Positions 60,870 through 64,000 of a stretch of DNA of 64,000 nt are shown here, piece after piece. Origin of the DNA: an uncultured Faecalicatena sp. (lineage in GTDB: Bacteria > Bacillota > Clostridia > Lachnospirales > Lachnospiraceae); the NCBI GenBank assembly GCA_948468385.1, contig CAOKHZ010000006.1, positions 1-64,000 of the forward strand, in the 5' to 3' direction. A model generated the notes under the pieces. That model was not told where the DNA came from. It saw only the letters and a program-made list of their open reading frames with translations, and searched no databases. The stretch's first letter is position 1. Each line of letters opens with the position of its first letter. The translations under genes were made by a program, and so were the position numbers.

Positions 60870-62855
60870 TTATTCGCGGTTTGCCACATCCACGTACTTT
60901 TGCAGCATGGAAACCGCCTCGTCCGTGTCAATCTTTTCAAACCCCTTTACATAATCCTCCCAGCTCATCGCGCCCTTGATGACATTCGGCACGCTTTGTG
61001 CCTGATAGTCCGTGCCGGTCGTGTTAATCTTACCGTACCGCTCGGCTTCATCCGCATCCAGCAAGTCTCTGTACTCCAGTACATTTCCCGTATTTAAATA
61101 TTTCGTCCACTGCGCTTCTGCCTTTGTTTTAACCATGGGATCTTTGCTTTTAACCGTACCTAGTTTTCCGTTAGGAGTCAGTTTGATACCAGTTCCCATT
61201 CTCTGCCCCATAATTGCAGTACTAATGACATCCGAACCGGTAAAGGTTGGCTCAATGACCGGTGTTCCGTTTTCATCCGTAGATTCTGTATATGCAGTTT
61301 CAATGTCATACTCTGCAAATATGTCCGGCTTCAACTTGACACTGGCATACTGCTCGGCATTTAATCCCGGATTGAGCGTCTTCGCGCCCTCTAACGTATA
61401 CGTCCAGTCAAAATACGTAAACAGCGTTGCTAAATCCTTGTCCTTCGCCTTAACCGTGACACCGGTCGGTATCCCCTTCCGGCTCGCCTGATACAAGGCA
61501 TCCGGATCCACGTACATCTGATCTTTGCCCCCATATACATCATTGATGGGAAGCGCGGCACCCATCACGTAAGCGTCCTTCTGGTCGGATGAATCCTGGC
61601 AGGAAACCCGGATTGCCGTTCCCAGCGTGCTTACCATTCCATACCACATGCCGACCTTGCCCTGGCTCACGCTCGTCGCGTCAATCTGGAAAAAGATATC
61701 GCCGGAACGGGTATTGAAATTCGGATCCAGCCATCCTTTCTCATACCAAGACTGCATACACTCCAGATAGGTCTTAAAATTCTCGGAAATGCCGTCAAAA
61801 GATACCTTTCCGTCTTTCACATAATAGGTTCCGGTTCCGCCGCCAAAAGAAGAGGTGATGTCTCCCATCTGGCTGTACCCATAATACTGAACCGAAACGC
61901 CATAGGAACTGCTGTCGTCTTCCCATCCTCTTTGTTCAATCGCTTTGTCAAACGCCTCGAACATCCACTCCCAGTCACTGATGGTAAGCGGATCTGGCAT
62001 CCCGCTCGGAAAAATCACGTTATCCGTGTAATCCTCGGCTGGATCCGCACCATAATCTGCCTTAAAAGCTGTCACTTCATTTTTCTTCCAACCTTCCAGA
62101 TCTTTCTCCTTTACCGCCTTCTCAAGCGGAGTCACGGCCGGATGCCCGTTCTCCTTCACGTAATCACTTTCCCAATCCCACACGTACTCCGTAGGCTTTG
62201 CGTACTTCACAATCCAGTCACGGCGGTAGCACATTCCAGACCACGGGACGTCCACGCCATCCGTGAAGCTATAAATCGCATAATAATGAATTTTCCCGTT
62301 CTCGTCCTCCACTTGTACCAACGGCTTCAGTTCCGGGTTCGCATCCAAAAACGCCAGATAATTCGGCATGTACTTTTCCACGTACTCCGTAAGATCCATC
62401 AATATCCCGTTCTCAAAAAGCATCTGGGGAGTCTCCGTCGCTCTTGCCAAATCCAATATTTCAGGATACTCGCCGGTTCCAATCATCGTATTAAAATTAT
62501 CCGATTCCGAACCGGTAATCGGCACCAAAAATGAAAAATTCAGTTTTCGTCCGGTTTCCTCCGTACCGATGCCGCCATTTTTACTGTCCCAATATTGTTG
62601 GTTGACATACTGCACGACCGCGGCTTCTTCATAAGTTTCATAATACTCCCCGTTACTGTCAATCTGCTGAATCCACCAAGTAAAGTCCGCATTCTTGCCG
62701 GCAAACTCATCCTCGGCGGCATCATTTCCACCGTCACTGACCTTGCCGCCATCGTCAGAAGGTGTTCCTTTGCCGCCGCATCCCACCACCATGGTGAGTG
62801 CCATCGCCGCTACCAGTACGACTGATAACATTCTCTTTACTGTTTTGTTTTTCAT
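60870..62855 (-). CDS. Large extracellular sugar-binding lipoprotein, paralogue of the 5.2-kb gene
   Basis: A 661-residue lipoprotein. The signal peptide MKNKTVKRMLSVVLVAAMAL leads to the lipobox VVGC and an Asp/Gly-rich linker. Long stretches parallel the protein at 5167-7170: SEWEWMF-type DWEWMFEAFDKAI, SFGGGTGTYYVKDGKVSFDG, WYEKGWLDPNF and VEKYMPNYLAFLDANPEL. No permease or ATPase is next to it. It heads the oxidase/isomerase/VOC cluster (28 bp to the FMN gene), so it presumably captures the substrate of that pathway. The ATG at 62855 follows AGGAGG by 9 nt. Confidence 0.92.
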   Translation of the reverse strand: MKNKTVKRMLSVVLVAAMALTMVVGCGGKGTPSDDGGKVSDGGNDAAEDEFAGKNADFTWWIQQIDSNGEYYETYEEAAVVQYVNQQYWDSKNGGIGTEETGRKLNFSFLVPITGSESDNFNTMIGTGEYPEILDLARATETPQMLFENGILMDLTEYVEKYMPNYLAFLDANPELKPLVQVEDENGKIHYYAIYSFTDGVDVPWSGMCYRRDWIVKYAKPTEYVWDWESDYVKENGHPAVTPLEKAVKEKDLEGWKKNEVTAFKADYGADPAEDYTDNVIFPSGMPDPLTISDWEWMFEAFDKAIEQRGWEDDSSSYGVSVQYYGYSQMGDITSSFGGGTGTYYVKDGKVSFDGISENFKTYLECMQSWYEKGWLDPNFNTRSGDIFFQIDATSVSQGKVGMWYGMVSTLGTAIRVSCQDSSDQKDAYVMGAALPINDVYGGKDQMYVDPDALYQASRKGIPTGVTVKAKDKDLATLFTYFDWTYTLEGAKTLNPGLNAEQYASVKLKPDIFAEYDIETAYTESTDENGTPVIEPTFTGSDVISTAIMGQRMGTGIKLTPNGKLGTVKSKDPMVKTKAEAQWTKYLNTGNVLEYRDLLDADEAERYGKINTTGTDYQAQSVPNVIKGAMSWEDYVKGFEKIDTDEAVSMLQKYVDVANRE

Positions 62856-62904
62856 GCACTGTATCCTCCTATTTTTTTGATAAGCTTTCATCGTATTCTC
62901 AACT

Positions 62905-64000
62905 TTAAAATCCCATAATCTGCGGAATCCTCTGAATCATGCCGCCCACGTTTTTGCGTTGTCCGTCCGCGATGTCATAAATGTCACGGTTCGTCTCCGC
63001 CGCCAGCTCCACAAAATCCTGATATGGTCTCTGGCAGACATCCACAAATCCAATCTGCATATTCTCACCGTCAAATCGTCCCAGTGTCGACTCGTCATTC
63101 AACGTAAAATAGTGCGCCCCCACAAAGTACGGGCTGTCCATGGCATTTTCATAGTAATCGCGATACGCCAGTCCCCTATCTTTTTGTGTTTTCACGCTCT
63201 GGATTCCCGCACAGAGCATTCCCACATCCAACGCCCCAAACTGAAACTCTCCCACCATGATTGGTTTTCCCGTCAATTCTCCCGCCTGCCGAATCATGTC
63301 ATATGGACGGTCGCTATAACAGTTCAAAGAAAATACGTCAAAATTCTCATATCCTTCTAAAAGAATCGGATCAATCAGCATCGCATAACGCATCCCCAGA
63401 TTCATGTGATGTGGATCCACCCGCTTGCACGCCTGACTCGGAATGGATACATACCGCCGAATCATTTCCACGCTAAAATCATAGGCATCCTGCCTTGCCG
63501 CTTCCGAAAAAGTCGACATGCGCTCGACTGGAATGCTCAAATCTGCAAAACTGTCATAATCTTGATTCCATGCCTCGTTTAAGGCCTCTATCGTTTTATA
63601 TTTTTCTGCAAGGCGCGCTAGAAACGCCTCCCTACTCGCCGTATCCTCCGCATTTTCCAGAAGCTTTTCGGCAATCAAAAGATTTTGCACGAACGCCCAC
63701 TCCGGCTCGTTTCGCAAAAAATAGCCTATCATATAAGGGTCTTCTTTGAATTCTTTCAACTGTTCTGCAAACTTTTCTGCATTTTCTTCATATTCTTTAC
63801 TAAACACATCCGGGAAATCGCGGAAAATGTGTACTTCCGTATCTGGGAACGCGTCCAACGGCCATACATACGGCAATTTTGCCTCCTTGATAAACTCTTT
63901 GTCACTCCAGTTTCCAATCGTATTAACATGCCACTCAAGCATCCGGGATTTACTCAACTTCATCCACGCCTTCTTCCAATTCTCCCCGAACGCCCGCATC
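62905..64000 (-). CDS. Clan GH-A glycosidase (GH42/GH50-like), cut by window end
   Basis: 364 codons of the C-terminal part are visible, and the N-terminus lies beyond 64000. EWHVNTIGNWSD and YFLRNEPEWAFV (acid/base Glu) are typical of GH-A barrels of the beta-galactosidase/agarase type. KPIMVGEFQFGALDVG carries the likely nucleophile Glu, and FVGAHYFTLNDESTLGRFDGE is the substrate-side loop. The later segment GFVDVCQRPYQDFVE is also seen in GH50-like proteins. The ATG at 63999 looks internal. It lies 49 bp upstream of the sugar-binding lipoprotein gene, so it belongs to the same catabolic cluster. Exact family is unsure. Confidence 0.65.
   Translation of the reverse strand, partial: MRAFGENWKKAWMKLSKSRMLEWHVNTIGNWSDKEFIKEAKLPYVWPLDAFPDTEVHIFRDFPDVFSKEYEENAEKFAEQLKEFKEDPYMIGYFLRNEPEWAFVQNLLIAEKLLENAEDTASREAFLARLAEKYKTIEALNEAWNQDYDSFADLSIPVERMSTFSEAARQDAYDFSVEMIRRYVSIPSQACKRVDPHHMNLGMRYAMLIDPILLEGYENFDVFSLNCYSDRPYDMIRQAGELTGKPIMVGEFQFGALDVGMLCAGIQSVKTQKDRGLAYRDYYENAMDSPYFVGAHYFTLNDESTLGRFDGENMQIGFVDVCQRPYQDFVELAAETNRDIYDIADGQRKNVGGMIQRIPQIMGF

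Overview
The window looks like a chromosomal segment of a gut or rumen Lachnospiraceae bacterium (Bacillota, Clostridia). This is an inference from gene content. There is a dense set of plant-glycan glycosidases, very long lipoprotein sugar-binding proteins, YesM/YesN-type two-component systems, strong AGGAGG-type ribosome binding sites and consensus sigma-A promoters. No rRNA, tRNA, CRISPR array or prophage was seen.

Region 1 (1-5.1 kb) is accessory DNA: a decayed topoisomerase III fragment of the conjugative-element type, an AT-rich SIR2-TPR gene that resembles anti-phage NADases, and an insertion sequence (3366-5022) with perfect 17-bp terminal inverted repeats and a frameshifted transposase. 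Region 2 (5.1-24 kb) is carbohydrate metabolism and signalling: a large sugar-binding lipoprotein diverging from an AraC regulator, an alpha-L-rhamnosidase, an AAA-ATPase/PD-(D/E)XK protein, a membrane XRE regulator, a diguanylate cyclase response regulator, glycogen branching enzyme, a TetR regulator, an isoamylase-type debranching enzyme and a YicI-type alpha-xylosidase. Region 3 (24-36.5 kb) holds PTS Enzyme I fused in frame to thiolase and HPr fragments, an orphan metal-binding HMA protein under an ArsR-like operator, a convergent LytTR regulator/GHKL kinase pair, a domain-permuted membrane GH3, RtcB, a promoter-driven 28-codon ORF, a GH39 xylosidase and a Uma2 protein.

Region 4 (36.6-49 kb) is one coherent minus-strand system. 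A membrane-anchored sugar-binding sensor, YesN regulator and YesM kinase precede a solute-binding lipoprotein, a ribose/xylose-type ABC transporter, a Gfo/Idh/MocA dehydrogenase and a TIM-barrel isomerase. It probably senses, imports and oxidises a monosaccharide or small glycoside. Region 5 (49-54.6 kb) holds a hybrid histidine kinase and a tight HTH / ImmA-IrrE protease / PIN-like nuclease operon whose leader carries 11-bp tandem repeats. Region 6 (54.6-64 kb) is another minus-strand catabolic cluster: a clan GH-A glycosidase (cut by the window end), a large sugar-binding lipoprotein paralogous to the one in region 2, an FMN alpha-hydroxyacid dehydrogenase, a TIM-barrel epimerase, two VOC proteins, an SGNH hydrolase and a GH3 glucosidase.

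Three families of dispersed intergenic repeats were found by eye: a 125-bp three-hairpin element (14596 and, inverted, 54464), a ~92-bp element (33678 and 36531), and a leader element sitting just before start codons and supplying or adjoining the Shine-Dalgarno (18030, 37673, 38878). The best candidates for something undescribed are the leader repeat family, the HTH-ImmA-PIN operon with its iterons, the small promoter-sORF cassette at 33830-34166, and the thiolase/HPr/Enzyme I chimera.
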